Shown piece after piece: positions 11,690 to 22,190 of a stretch of DNA of 64,000 nucleotides. Position 1 is the stretch's first letter, and every line of letters starts with the position of its first letter. The notes beneath the pieces were generated by a model. That model was not told the origin of the DNA. It did not search any database and worked only from the letters and a program-made list of their open reading frames with translations. Source of the stretch: Mesostigma viride (Eukaryota; Streptophyta; Mesostigmatophyceae; Mesostigmatales; Mesostigmataceae); the NCBI GenBank assembly GCA_009746045.1, contig RPFO01000026.1, positions 4,242,899 through 4,306,898 of the forward strand, read 5' to 3'. Both the position numbers and the translations under genes were made by a program.

Positions 11690-12056
11690 TACGGAGGTGA
11701 GAATGGCATGCGACAGAAGGAAATGAATGCCCGAAAAGAAGAACCCTTAAGACAGTAATAAGAATCCGGAATGGGCATGCAAGGATCAAGCCTGGCAGCA
11801 AAAGGTACAACTAACGACAACACCAAACTACGACACGCAGCAACACCTCTGCCGGCCCACCAGGCCGGGGAAGTGACCTACACCGCCTGGGTCGCAACAA
11901 AGTCGGGCCGGACGCGGCGGAATAACACATCAGCCACCGTGCGAGTGAGGGCGAGGGACAGACGCTGCTGCCAATACAAGGACCATGTCCGGGCAGACCA
12001 CAGGGCAGTCTGACCCTTGAGTTCCAGGCGGTCTTCCCGCCGCTGGCAGCATTCGC
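11690..12056 (-). pseudogene. RLE-type LINE 3' end fragment
   Basis: Read on the minus strand it encodes CECCQRREDRLELKGQTALW and RLSLALTRTVAD, the end of the endonuclease-type LINE protein. The shared 3' untranslated part follows (CTCACCTCCGTAAT near 11695, as at 4415). It is the third copy of this family in the window. Confidence 0.65.
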
Positions 12057-12846
12057 ATATATAATGACATTGAATATCCATCCAAAGGGTTAGGTAACAT
12101 CTGCATTTACATTCCGCATACAGCAACCCTTACCGCATCTTGGTATCATCACTACATTGTTATATGTCTCAGAACTGAGAACAAGTACGATATGATTGAT
12201 TATGCACAAGGCCACAAATGGGCCAAATGCTGGCATCTCAATCATGCTTTTGCCCCACCATCAATCCCCATTGTGCTGGCACATGGTCCTTTGCAAATGT
12301 ACGAATCAGTCGCATGACAATCCGATCGGAGTCCAACCACGCGTTGGGGTGCTTGATGCCCTATCTAGCACCGATCAGGATTTGCCGTGCTATGCCCTAT
12401 CTAGCTTCATTTAGGGTGGTTAAGGGAACATGGCGCGGCGAATATTTTCCGCGCCAAAAAATTCGCGGCACGCTCCGTACGGTGTATAATGTGTGCCCGG
12501 AGCGCTCAAGCCTCGCGGAGGTGGCCATGGCGGCGTGCCTTCAGGCAATATTAGTTGATATGGCAAGGGAAAAGCTATAAAAAATGCCTGGATTTTAAAC
12601 AAGATTAGTTGATGACCTCATTTCATGGCGGGAACTTTACGGTTTGCAATATTGCTAATTTCTCGAACGGCTACGGACGCAGGGGTTCAGGATGCAATCT
12701 CTTCTGCGGAGGATGAAATTTAATGCAGGTTTACGTCAGCGATTGTGAGGCAACGTAGGCTCTAAAGAGCGATCAGGAAGCTAACGTAATGGTGTTATCA
12801 AATTTGCGCCGAGGCTCCCCGGTTCTTGTTGCACGCATTCACGGTA

Positions 12847-12884
12847 CAGGGGTCACCCGCAGTATCGCAACAAGAATCGCAACT
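12847..12884 (+). repeat. left terminal inverted repeat of TA-1
   Basis: A 38-bp terminus beginning CAGGGGTCACCCGC. All 38 positions match the complement of 22767-22804. Confidence 0.9.
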
Positions 12885-13735
12885 CAAAAAAAAAAAAATT
12901 ATCATCCACTTCGCAGGTATGGGCACACCATGGCACCTTCACTTTTCAAAAGTGATGTTTGGATGAAAAATGGGAGCGTGCTCGAGTATCGCAACACCTA
13001 GTTCCGCAACTGAAAACCCACCAATTCTAGAGTTCCGCAATGCAACAGAATCGCAACAAACCTGGCAAGTATACCAAAAGTACGCCGTACACGTGCGCCG
13101 GAAGGAATAAATTGTCGCCAATCGGCGTGCAGGATCCGATATGTACTTGCAATAGTTACCGCCGTTGACGATTGATTGGCCGCGCGGTGTTCAGTTCAGT
13201 TCAGTGGGATTCATCGCGCGGAAGTCAGTGCAATAATGAACAAAAACAAAAGTGTGCCGCCTCTTCATTGAATAATCAACGACCTATAATTAGTCTACAA
13301 CCACTAACCTTTGGTTATCAAACAGTTCCCTAATCATCACGCGCGTCATCGTCTCGTCATTGCGCGTCATTACCCCGTCATTGTCCCGCCGACATTACAC
13401 AGCTATGGTCTTGAGGTATAGTCGGCGCCGTGGCATGTTAAACAAACTGCGTTGTTTCATTCACAGTGTGGTTTCATTATGTCGCTCTTTCGAACGGGGA
13501 TGCATTAGGCAACAATACTGGACAGATTCTGAAAGAGGGTGTGTTTGTGAAGTGGGGATGGCAGCGGCCCAGCATTTGCTGGCCGTGCGGGTGCAACTTT
13601 GAGGCGACTACATATATCGCCCTGAACCGTCTTTGTTAAAGCGGTGAGACAGTCCAGTGTTACAGTCCGGCCGCAGGCCGGGCAAGGGAAATGCTGTGTT
13701 CACCCTGATGCTGCGGGCCGAGGACGGGTGGCTGC
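12885..13735. other. TA-1 internal sequence, no gene recognised
   Basis: It holds an A13 run, scattered CGCAAC motifs (12985-13070) that may be transposase-binding sites, and short GTCAT-rich repeats at 13335-13385. The open frame 13360-13602 has no motif. Confidence 0.4.
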
Positions 13736-13739
13736 ATGG

Positions 13740-14510
13740 AAACGTGAATGCTTGCATCGAATGGATGGCGGTGTCTGCATGCATGGATTGCACGTGAATG
13801 TTCGCAGGATGGGTGGTAATTGCATGGATGCTCGCAGAGTGGGTGCTAATTACACGAATCGATATTGCATTAATGCTTGCAGGGATGGATGGTGTTTGCA
13901 TGCGTGGATACGTGAATGCTTGCAGGGATGGATGGTGTTTGCATGCATGGATACGTGAATGCTTGCAGGGATGGGTGGTGTTTGCATGCATGGATACGTA
14001 AATGCTTGCAGGGATGGATGGTGTTTGCATGCATGAATGTGTGAATGCTTGCATGGGTGGATGGTGTTTGCATGCATGGATGGGTGGTGTTTGCATGCAT
14101 GGATACCTGAAAGCTTGGGGTGGATGGTGTTTGCATGCATGGATACGTGAATGCTTGCATGGGTGGATGGTGTTTGCATGCATGGATGCGTGAATGCTTG
14201 CACGGATGGGTGGTGTTTGCATGCATGGATACGTGAATGCTTACCTGGGTGGATGGTGTTTGCATGCATGGATACGTGAATGCTTGCACGGATGGGTGGT
14301 GTTTGCATGCATGGATACGTGAATGCTAGCATGGATGGATGGTGTTTGCATGCATGAATGTGTGAATGCTTGGGGTGGATGGTGTTTGCATGCATGGATA
14401 CGTGAATGCTTGCGTGGATGGATGGTGTTTGCATGCATGGATGCGTGAATGCTTGCAGGGATGGAAGTGATTGCATGCATGGATACGCGAATGCATGCAT
14501 GAATGCGACC
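13740..14510. repeat. 43-bp minisatellite
   Basis: Roughly 17 imperfect units are built round GGTGTTTGCATGCATGGATA and GTGAATGCTTGCA, with a period near 43 bp and some shortened units. The long His/Met/Ser-rich frames across it on the minus strand are by-products of the repeat. Confidence 0.9.
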
Positions 14511-14559
14511 GAGGACAGTGTAAGCACCTTTTAGGGATTAATATAGTGGTGAATATGGG

Positions 14560-14775
14560 CAGGCCCCCTGACCCATGTGAGTTATACATGTATTCAAGGA
14601 GACAACAATTCCAGTCCATGGCAGGATATATAAAGGATACCAACCCCAAGTCGGTGGGGGTATGCATGTGACCCAATTCAGTACAAGTGTAATAACAGTG
14701 ATTCGGGCCGTGGTGTCAGCAACCCTGTCACTCAAGGTTACATTATAGATACTCATTCCATCTCCGCCTCCACAT
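14560..14775 (+). repeat. LINE 3' end fragment
   Basis: ACCCCAAG(T/C)C(G/T)GTGGGGG, GTGATTCGGGCCG and CATTCCATC in this order match 5845-5965, the end of the LINE fragment there. Only the tail portion is present. Confidence 0.5.
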
Positions 14776-14935
14776 CATTGAGGATGTAATATACGCGACA
14801 ACTATTAATGTTCGCATGGCGGTCACGCGACGCCTGATCAACGCGTAGCGTCTGCGTGTCGTAATTTAATTTTTTAATATTAATGCACAGTCACCATTTT
14901 ACCGCGTGCTGGCCTGCACTTAGCCCTTGGATGAC

Positions 14936-15140
14936 CAGTGTGTAACCAGTGCTTCTAGTAACGGGACGTATACGTCAGCCGCTGACGCGTCAGTGTCTGA
15001 CGCGTCCGACTTTTTCGTTCGCACGTCAGACAGCTGACGCGTAAATTTTGGCTCTGCGTCAGTCGACTGACGCATAAATTTTGTCTGCACGTCAGTCGTC
15101 TGACGCGTAAATTCAGGCAGCACGTCACTGACTTCAGTAC
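14936..15140. repeat. CTGACGCGT/ACGTCAG palindromic repeat cluster
   Basis: At least five degenerate units pair GACGTCAG-like and CTGACGCGT-like half sites with AAATTTT spacers. A related pair with CCGCCAACGGCGGCAAGTCA occurs at 15940-16010. Clusters of inverted short motifs inside a transposon are often protein-binding arrays, but no binding protein can be named. Confidence 0.6.
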
Positions 15141-15683
15141 TTATGAGCACCGAGTCTATGCGTCAGGCAGGGTCAATATAGAGTGGGTACCTACTAATGT
15201 ACTGAACTCCACTGAAGTGCTAACTTCGTACTGGATATCTACGAATTCAAGTTCACCAGTTCAGGTCTGTTCGTTGATATGCTTCAAGATTCTAGGCCGT
15301 TATCATGCCCATGCCAGACCCGCGGGCCCTTAGCCTGCTTGGCGGCGAGAGTGACGAGAGTTCTTGACGAATGTAAAGTTGTAACCCAGGACGACTGGCA
15401 ATGGTCGATGTCTCGATGATGGCTAAGGTTTTAGGAATATGATTTATGAGCTGATTGATGAAGCGTTGCGAGGTTGCCTGATTTACATATTGCTTTGAAT
15501 CGAATTCCAGGTGTGTTTATTAACGCTGTAGATTTGTTTGCATAAGAAAGAATTCTGTCCATTACTAGATATGCGTAGGGAAATTTCGGGCCGGGTCAGT
15601 AATATTGTAAAAACATTTAACAACGTTAATGGTTTAGTCCGATAGTCAACTAGCAAAGTTAGCGACCTGGGGGTTGGAAGTTT

Positions 15684-15938
15684 TTGGGTGAAGGGATTGC
15701 GCCGGATGGAATACTGGGAAAAATTAAATCTGGGGGGATCGCAGCTTTTTTCATGCCGAAACAGGCCGCCGACACGGCCAAAGCGCCTGCGCCTGGTCCG
15801 CGTGCCATTGTTGGCGTAGGCCAGGCAGCCGACGCGCTGAACCGCAGCAAGAGGAAAAGGAGGAATGATAGCAATGCAGCCAGCAGTGCAGCAGCAGCAT
15901 CGGCTCAGTCCGGCAATTCTGGTGAGCCCCCAGGCTGA
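15684..15938 (+). CDS. small ORF with PIP-box-like motif inside TA-1
   Basis: An 84-residue frame lies inside the TA-1 element. Near residue 15 it has KSGGIAAFFMPK, which matches the I-x-x-F-F core of PCNA-interacting peptides but lacks the leading glutamine. NRSKRKRRND near residue 54, a plausible nuclear-localisation signal, follows, then an Ala/Ser-rich end. Several transposase families start with a similar IxxFF segment, so this may be a leftover first exon of a transposase. There is no catalytic domain, and the frame could be chance. Confidence 0.3.
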   Translation: MGEGIAPDGILGKIKSGGIAAFFMPKQAADTAKAPAPGPRAIVGVGQAADALNRSKRKRRNDSNAASSAAAASAQSGNSGEPPG

Positions 15939-16014
15939 CGCGCCGCTAACGGCGGCAAGTCAGCCGTCTGACGCGCCGCCAACGGCGGCAAGTCAGCCAG
16001 GCTGACGCGGACAA

Positions 16015-17286
16015 AAACCCTTACTAGAAGCACTGTGTGTAACTCTACCCCTAATTATTGCCGGTTGCACCTTGCATGATAATGTCCAGAAACCAGCCTG
16101 ATAACAATCTAGTGTCCATACTGGGACCAAAGCACACGCATATAGGGAGTTACTTCGGGGTCATGTCATTAGTCATGTTGCAATGTCCTATATGTCCTAT
16201 GGGTGCTAAATACAGCACTAATCTCAGGGGGGTGCACGGGTGCGATAAAAAAGACACTTACAATGCAATGTTAAGTGATAATGCAATATTGGACGTCTTC
16301 ACAAACCAAGGCCCAAATGCACACGTAGCAAGGGGGTGCAGGGGGCGGTGTTACCCATGCATCCAGAACATGAGAAATGACCTCCATTTGCATGCCTAGG
16401 ATGAAAATATACAAACACTGCATCGAACTTCTTTTCTACGTCAGCAAGGCACTGGGGCCTCCATAGATGTTGCACGGACTGCACAACTGCACAGGCGTCC
16501 TTTACTAGCAAAGCCAAAAGGCTGACAAAAAACTGGCCATGATACCATCTTTCCTGAAGAATTTAGGCAATAGAAACCATCGTGCTACCATCTACAACTC
16601 CTTTAGATGTTAAATCAATCGTCATTCTAGAAAATTAGGTACAGACGCAGCTAATCATGAACAAAACTGATGAAAATCTTACGACGGTTGTACAAAACCA
16701 CAACCACAAACTAGTACACAGGAGTAGTAAGTTAGCGAACTTAACACCACAAACCTTCAACAACGTGTCCGAGATTACTTACCGAATGATATAACGACTT
16801 TACCTTGTTGACGGTATCCGCAGGTACACTAAACTGCGCCATGCCGAAACCGCAAAAAGAAGGCTAGCGGAAAGCTAGCAATCTCATGACAGAAAGGCAA
16901 TCTCATCACGGCGTCGAGACTTTCCTGGCCCTGAACGATGATGAAATACGCGAAATACATCATACGAAAACTACTGGTTGCGAAAAATTCAATGATACAG
17001 AAGCTAATAACAAGTGCTGCCTTTCATCGTCACCCCCGTGATGATTAACGCGTGTAGACGCAGTAAAAAGTAAAAACCAGCCCGAGATAATGTGCGCATC
17101 ATTAGATGTTGCGCGACTGCGGCTATAGCATTTTTCTGACGCCGCTCGTTTCAGTTCGGTTGATTCTTCGCGCCGGCCAGCCAAGGAGTGACATACTTCA
17201 CGTCGGGGTGTATCTTTAGTTGCGATACCACGCGTTTGCCGTTTCGCAACTTTTCGTCCAAATCGGTCCTCGCAAGAATCGCAACA
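16015..17286. other. TA-1 internal sequence up to DIRS insertion
   Basis: No protein family is recognised. The open frames at 16058-16399 and 16960-17184 lack motifs. GTTGCGATACC and CGCAACTTTTC at 17218-17252 and CGCAAGAATCGCAACAA at 17270-17286 repeat the subterminal words of TA-1. Confidence 0.4.
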
Positions 17287-17719
17287 AATCGTGGTTCTCT
17301 GAACATAGTTTCTTTATAGTGAGATGGAAGGGTAGCCGCTATAGCTAGGTTATTGGGTTCACGTGACAACCTTTTGAGGCCGGTGCGGCCTGATCCGGAT
17401 CAGTCGTGGCCAAAGCTTTGGCCAGTTTTTCTTGGCCAGGTGGCAGGAGCTACGTTGAGATATAAACCTGCCACTGTCTAGGTTTCTTGGCTCATGGCGT
17501 AGTGATTAACTAGATCTAGATTCTTTCTCTCACGCAATATGTGACCTAATAGCCCCGGCAGCCTTACGTAAGCTGCCGGCAATTAGAACGCCACATTGCG
17601 TCATTTGTTCAGACGCAACATTTGCGTGGCGAAAAAATGCCGTCCGGGCCAAGGCCGCATGACACGCAAAAAAGGACAAAAACAAACCCACCTAGCTAAG
17701 GTCGGCCTCTTTTCTTTTC
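17287..17719 (+). repeat. DIRS split direct repeat A1
   Basis: 433 bp, repeated at 22191-22623 with one difference (T at 17597, G at 22501). It contains perfect palindromes CTGATCCGGATCAG (17390-17403) and TGGCCAAAGCTTTGGCCA (17407-17424), and a CCGGCAGC...GCTGCCGG stem (17555-17579) around CTTACGTAAG. Confidence 0.95.
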
Positions 17720-17806
17720 ACGAGGGCGGCGACAGCAAGCCAGGGGAAACGAACCTCTGGTTTGACGAACCTGTACTGTCGGAGCCATTTTTGGCCCTGA
17801 GCAGCA

Positions 17807-18861
17807 ATGCCGAAGGGGCGCAAAGCTACAGGAGGGCAGGCAGCGCGCGGGGAGGACGGGACGCCCACACCGCGGGCTGCTGCCGCCAGTCACGCGCCAG
17901 TCGCCTTCAGCGCCAAAAAGAAGCAGCTCGCCACTCTGCTCGCCAAGTGCATCAGCCCCGCAGAGGCGGTGGGGGCAGTCGAGCAGGTCTTCGGTGCCGA
18001 GGACTGGGTGACGGACGCCAGCTCGTGGAGCTCGAGCCAGCTGAAGTCTGTCGTGCAGTTGCTGGCCGATCACGTTGATGTTGGCGACGTGTTGGACGCA
18101 CGTGACCCAAACGGAACGTTGGTGGCAAAACTGCTGGCCGTGGCAGATCTCGCGGCGGACGAGGAGGAGGATCAGGCGCTGCCACCAACGACACCTGCGC
18201 AGCGAAAAATGGCCAAGCCGAAAGGCGCGGCCAAGGTTTCGGCAGGTGGGGGGGCTGTCGGAAAGGAAATGAGGGCGAGGTTGGCGACATTCGTTGGGGC
18301 ACCTCCGGAAACCGAAAATCAGGACGACGAGGAGGACGAGGAGGGGGAGGTCGCAGCCGAGAAATTCATGCAAGGTTTGAAGGCAGCGCTGGGAGGAATG
18401 GAGGGGGCGGGAAGCCACTTCAAGGCCTCGAAAGGGGTGGCGCTGCCAAGCCGAGCCAAGAGCGTGAAATATCGGGTTTCGGAGCGGGTGCTGCCGGGGG
18501 TGTTGGAGGACGCCAGCGACAATGGGATGGGAATCCGGTCGTGGGTCATGACGGTAAAGCCTGGAAATTGGCGGAACATGGAGAACAGGAAAATTGTCAT
18601 GAACATTGCATTGGCCATGGACACCCTTCTCAAGGAGCTGGGCTCAGCAGCCGGGGAGCTTGTGGGCATGGAGTACCTAATGAGGGTGGTGGCGGCCTTG
18701 CTGCAGGTGGAAGGGCAAGGAGGGGGGGGTGGAAGGTGGCCAGCCACCTCCTGCCATTGGGGGAGGAGGCTGCACTGTCAGCCACCCCGGCTGTCAAGGC
18801 AGCTCTCCAAACTGCCATCCTCTTGGACAAGCTCAGCAAGGCTCAACAAGTAGGGAAATAG
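17807..18861 (+). CDS. DIRS gag-like ORF1
   Basis: A putative nucleocapsid-type structural protein of the retrotransposon. It begins MPKGRKATGG at an ATG 87 bp after A1. It is Ala/Lys/Glu rich, with an acidic block (DDEEDEEGE) near residue 170 and helical segments after it. The frame from 17807 stays open to 18853. However, the residues after a run of eight G (18722-18729) look like protein only in the -1 frame (VASHLLPLGEEAALSATPAV..., stop at 18859-18861). Either one G has been lost, or a -1 ribosomal shift on G-GGG-GGG completes the protein. No zinc knuckle is visible. The assignment rests on position and composition. Confidence 0.7.
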
Positions 18862-21800
18862 AATCCCAGCGGGACCGCTCCCTTTTCCCGCTGCCATACC
18901 CACTTAGGCCAGCGTACACCGCGTGGGGCAGGGTGAGATCGGCACGCCGGCGACAGCGTGCCACGCGCCGCCACCGCGAGTACACACTGCAATGCAAGGT
19001 AGTGCGTTGGCTTAATTGGCTGTGGGGAGGGGGGCAAGACCCTCCTCCTAACCCTAGAGGGGCGTGCTCTAAGGGGAGGGAGGAGGCCCTTGCGAGGGTC
19101 AAGAGGCACTGCACCTGGCACAGTCGCCGCGTAGGGGGCGTTGCGACAGGCCAGGAGCAAGAAGGTGCTGATGCAATATATGGGAAGCAGAATAAGTATG
19201 AACAACTGCGCGCGGACGCGGTGAGTCTACCAAAGGCGGAGGTGGCGGGGAAGGCACGGCTGCTCGACCTGTTGGCTATGCGGCCGAGCTGGCGGGAGAT
19301 ATATGCCAGCGAAGAGAACTGCATCAAGCCAGCGGTCGTGGCGAGCGCAAAGTATTGGAATGTGCCCAAGCCCAGCCGGGGATGCTCCATGGCTGAATGG
19401 GGCAAGCTCATGAGCCGGGCAGCGGGCGTGGGCATGGTGGCGTTCCGGGAGAGGCGGCCCAAGTGGGTGGATGGCTGCTTTGGAGTGGCCAAGGGGGTGG
19501 GTGAGCTTCGGTTCATCGTCAACAGGAAGCTGGGCAACCTGCTGTGGGTGGACCCCCCCAAGATCCTGCTACCCCACCTGGGCATCCTCGTGGAGGTCTA
19601 CATCAAAGGCTGGTGCTACTGCGCCAAGAGCGACCTCGTGTCATACTACTATTCCATCGAGGTGCCCGAGTGGTGGTGGGACTACCAAGGGCTTCCTAGT
19701 GTGTGGTCGACTAGCGTAGGTCTGGCAGGGCCCAGGCGGAAGGTGTGGCCCGTGCTCAAGGTGCTGGCCATGGGACATTCCCATGCGGTGGCGCTGGGGG
19801 AGGCCATCCATGAGATGGTGCTCTACATGACCGGTGCCCTGGATCCGAGGCGCCAGGTCAACTACCTCTCAAGCGCAGGTGAGCTCACCTTGGTGCGCGA
19901 CGAGTGTGGCCAGCCACTGCGCTTGGCCATCGAGTACAAGGAGGAGCGCGCCGGGGAGCTTCAGATTGACCTGGAAAACCCCCCTGCCCCCATGCTGTCC
20001 ATCACTATTGATGACTTGGTGGCCAGCAACGGGCGGACCTGCGAGGCGGTGAACCAGCTCATCACGCGCGCTATTGAGGAAGGCTACCTCCCTAACAACC
20101 TTGTGCCGTCTAAGGAGAAGACTAAGATGGCGAGCCTGGAAGGGGACGAGCTAGAAGCCCTAGGGGTGGTGCACCGACGGAACGGCGTGCTGGAACCAAC
20201 GGTCAAGCAGCTCAACCTTGTGATCGCCCACACGCAGGCTATACTCACTCGAGGCCGAGCTACGGCCGAGGGGCTGGCTGCCGTCTTGGGGCGGTGGTTG
20301 TGGCTGCAGATGTTAAGCCGCAGCTGCTTGTCCATTTGGCAGCAATGTTTCAAATTCATCAGCCTGCAAGGGTGGGGGCAGCGATCCTGGGTGCTGTGGG
20401 CCGGGGTGCGGGAGGAGTTAGAGTGTGCCCTGGCCTTGGCTCCCATGCTAAGGGTTGACCGAAGCGCACCTTTGGCCCGTGAGGTGGTTGCATCTGACGC
20501 GTCCACCTACGGGCAAGGTGTCGTGTACGCAACCATGGAGCCGGGCGATGTGACGGAGCTGGCGAGGGCACGAGAGGTGCGGGGGTACCCGACTTTGCTC
20601 ATACCAAGTGAGGTGGCCTACGCTGGCCCTAGGCCACTGAGCGCGCGGGCGCAACAAGCAATCACTAGCCAGCAATGGCGGGTTGGGGTCCGGAGTCGTT
20701 GGCGGGATCCGGGGATGCACATCAACGAGAAGGAGGTGCGGGCTGCAGTGAAGGGCGTGGAGAGGAGTGCGCGCAGCTTGGCAAACCGAGGCAAGCGGGT
20801 GGTGAGGTTGGTGGACTCCACCGCGGCGTTGGGCTGCTTGGCTAAGGGGCGGTCCTCATCCCACAAGCTCAACAAGCAGTGCCGCCGCTTGTGCGCGCTG
20901 ACCCTCGCCACGGGGAGTCGTTCCCAGTGGGTGTGGACGCCGAGTGCACTTCAACCAGCCGATGGCGTTTCTCGCGGCCAATCCATGGCGACTTTCTTGG
21001 CAGGCTGGGTGCGCGACCTGACCGCGGAAGGCATCCATCCTAACCCGGGGCCCCCTGCACCTGTTAGCTACCTTCCATTGCTAGAGGGGAAAGTAAAGCC
21101 GGCTACTTTGCTGGCCTACCGTCGTGGTCTTGATTCCCTCTTGACTTGGTGGGAGGCTGGTGGGCGGGCGGACGGGTCATCGTCACGAGCTGACACCCTT
21201 GAGGAGACATTTTGTGCGTATGTCGCCTGGGCTCATTTTCGGGGGTACAGCCGCCAAGTGTGTGTCAATGCCTTGATGGGGTTGCAACTTTATTATCCCG
21301 GTATGGTGAAGCGGTGGGACTTGGCCCGTGGCGTCCTCGCTGGGTGGAAAACACTTGTGCCCCCCCGTGCCCCTCCTCCCATTCCATGGGAGGCGGCGTT
21401 TGCACTTGCCAGCACGATGGTCATGCAAGGTCAGCGCCTTGCGGGCCTGCTGGTTGTCATCGTGTTCCGCCATTACCTGCGAATCTCGGAGGCGCTGAAC
21501 CTCCGTGTTGGCCATGTGCGCCTCCAGCCTGACGTTCGGCTTGGGCCGGCTCAACGGGGCGCCCTACTGCTGAGGTCTACCAAGACCTCTAAGGGCAAGA
21601 CTCAGTCAGTGGTGGTAGAAGATGTGATGTCTGAAACCATCCTCCGTCACTGCATCGCGGGTAAGCACGCTTGGGAGGCCGTGTTCCCTTTCACCTACCC
21701 GCAATTCCGGCGCATTTGGCAGGCTGCGAGTCAGGCCTTGGGGGTCGCCCAGATTTTCACCATTCACGGGCTGCGGCATGGAGGTGCCACTCACGATTTC

Positions 21801-21983
21801 CTCGCGGGTCGCAGCATGGGGGACATCCAGGGCCGGGGGCGCTGGCTTAGCAGCTCCACGGTTGCCCATTATGTGGGCTTGCACCGCAGTTTGGAGGTGC
21901 AGCTGCCTGAGGTTATTCTTCGGGCCATGGCCGCCTGCCCCCCTCGGGCCTGGCGGGCTATTTTGAAATTGCCCTCCACCTAA
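18729..21983 (+). CDS. DIRS polyprotein: reverse transcriptase, RNase H, tyrosine recombinase
   Basis: Copies the element's RNA and integrates the circular product. RT: motif A SDLVSYYYSIEVPE (Asp302), motif B MGHSHAVALGEA, and an IDD box in place of YADD (residues 427-429, SITIDDLV). RNase H: SDASTYG (Asp590), NEKEV (Glu667/669), VDSTAALG (Asp696), QPADGVSRG (Asp745). Tyrosine recombinase: LRISEAL (Arg918), HGLRHGG (His1013, Arg1016), GRW (Trp1039), AHYVG (Tyr1048), the complete R-HxxR-W-Y set. Residue numbers count from 18729, where the frame starts with GTG, so the true start is unknown. It overlaps the gag frame and may begin by frameshift or at a downstream ATG. A 2A-like GIHPNPGP lies at residues 768-775. 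The frame is intact and the element may be active. Confidence 0.95.
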   Translation: MEGGQPPPAIGGGGCTVSHPGCQGSSPNCHPLGQAQQGSTSREIESQRDRSLFPLPYPLRPAYTAWGRVRSARRRQRATRRHREYTLQCKVVRWLNWLWGGGQDPPPNPRGACSKGREEALARVKRHCTWHSRRVGGVATGQEQEGADAIYGKQNKYEQLRADAVSLPKAEVAGKARLLDLLAMRPSWREIYASEENCIKPAVVASAKYWNVPKPSRGCSMAEWGKLMSRAAGVGMVAFRERRPKWVDGCFGVAKGVGELRFIVNRKLGNLLWVDPPKILLPHLGILVEVYIKGWCYCAKSDLVSYYYSIEVPEWWWDYQGLPSVWSTSVGLAGPRRKVWPVLKVLAMGHSHAVALGEAIHEMVLYMTGALDPRRQVNYLSSAGELTLVRDECGQPLRLAIEYKEERAGELQIDLENPPAPMLSITIDDLVASNGRTCEAVNQLITRAIEEGYLPNNLVPSKEKTKMASLEGDELEALGVVHRRNGVLEPTVKQLNLVIAHTQAILTRGRATAEGLAAVLGRWLWLQMLSRSCLSIWQQCFKFISLQGWGQRSWVLWAGVREELECALALAPMLRVDRSAPLAREVVASDASTYGQGVVYATMEPGDVTELARAREVRGYPTLLIPSEVAYAGPRPLSARAQQAITSQQWRVGVRSRWRDPGMHINEKEVRAAVKGVERSARSLANRGKRVVRLVDSTAALGCLAKGRSSSHKLNKQCRRLCALTLATGSRSQWVWTPSALQPADGVSRGQSMATFLAGWVRDLTAEGIHPNPGPPAPVSYLPLLEGKVKPATLLAYRRGLDSLLTWWEAGGRADGSSSRADTLEETFCAYVAWAHFRGYSRQVCVNALMGLQLYYPGMVKRWDLARGVLAGWKTLVPPRAPPPIPWEAAFALASTMVMQGQRLAGLLVVIVFRHYLRISEALNLRVGHVRLQPDVRLGPAQRGALLLRSTKTSKGKTQSVVVEDVMSETILRHCIAGKHAWEAVFPFTYPQFRRIWQAASQALGVAQIFTIHGLRHGGATHDFLAGRSMGDIQGRGRWLSSSTVAHYVGLHRSLEVQLPEVILRAMAACPPRAWRAILKLPST
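21030..21053 (+). other. 2A-like motif between RNase H and recombinase
   Basis: EGIHPNPGP lies between the last RNase H aspartate (745) and the recombinase domain. The NPGP core is that of 2A ribosome-skipping peptides, but the canonical D(V/I)E before it is replaced by GIH. GDIHPNPGP-like variants are known near the start of many LINE proteins. Cleavage here would separate RT-RNase H from the recombinase. Confidence 0.5.
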
Positions 21984-22055
21984 TTTGGTTGTTCATTTCT
22001 CTGTCATTATGCTAGGTTCTTTGCCCCTGGCATGGATCGCCAGGGAGGGATATAA

Positions 22056-22150
22056 GGGTAAGGCTAGCCTTTGCCAAGCAATAAGTGTTCCCATGAGCAT
22101 CGGCGGCCGGGATGTGGCCTGCCTTTTGTATGTGCTCCACTCATTGTTTT
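22056..22150 (+). repeat. DIRS split direct repeat B1
   Basis: 95 bp starting GGGTAAGGCTAGCC and ending TCATTGTTTT, identical to 22649-22743. An AATAAA follows at once (22151-22156) and may serve as the element's polyadenylation signal. Confidence 0.92.
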
Positions 22151-22190
22151 AATAAAGAGTCTGGTTACCCTGGAGTTCCACGGTTAATAG

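Noticed and set aside
13608-14527. His/Cys/Met-rich 200-residue proteins
   Set aside because: They follow the 43-bp minisatellite in three frames equally, so no frame is selected.
17696-18418. Minus-strand 240-residue frame in the DIRS element
   Set aside because: It is a shadow of the gag-like ORF, which has the better composition and position.
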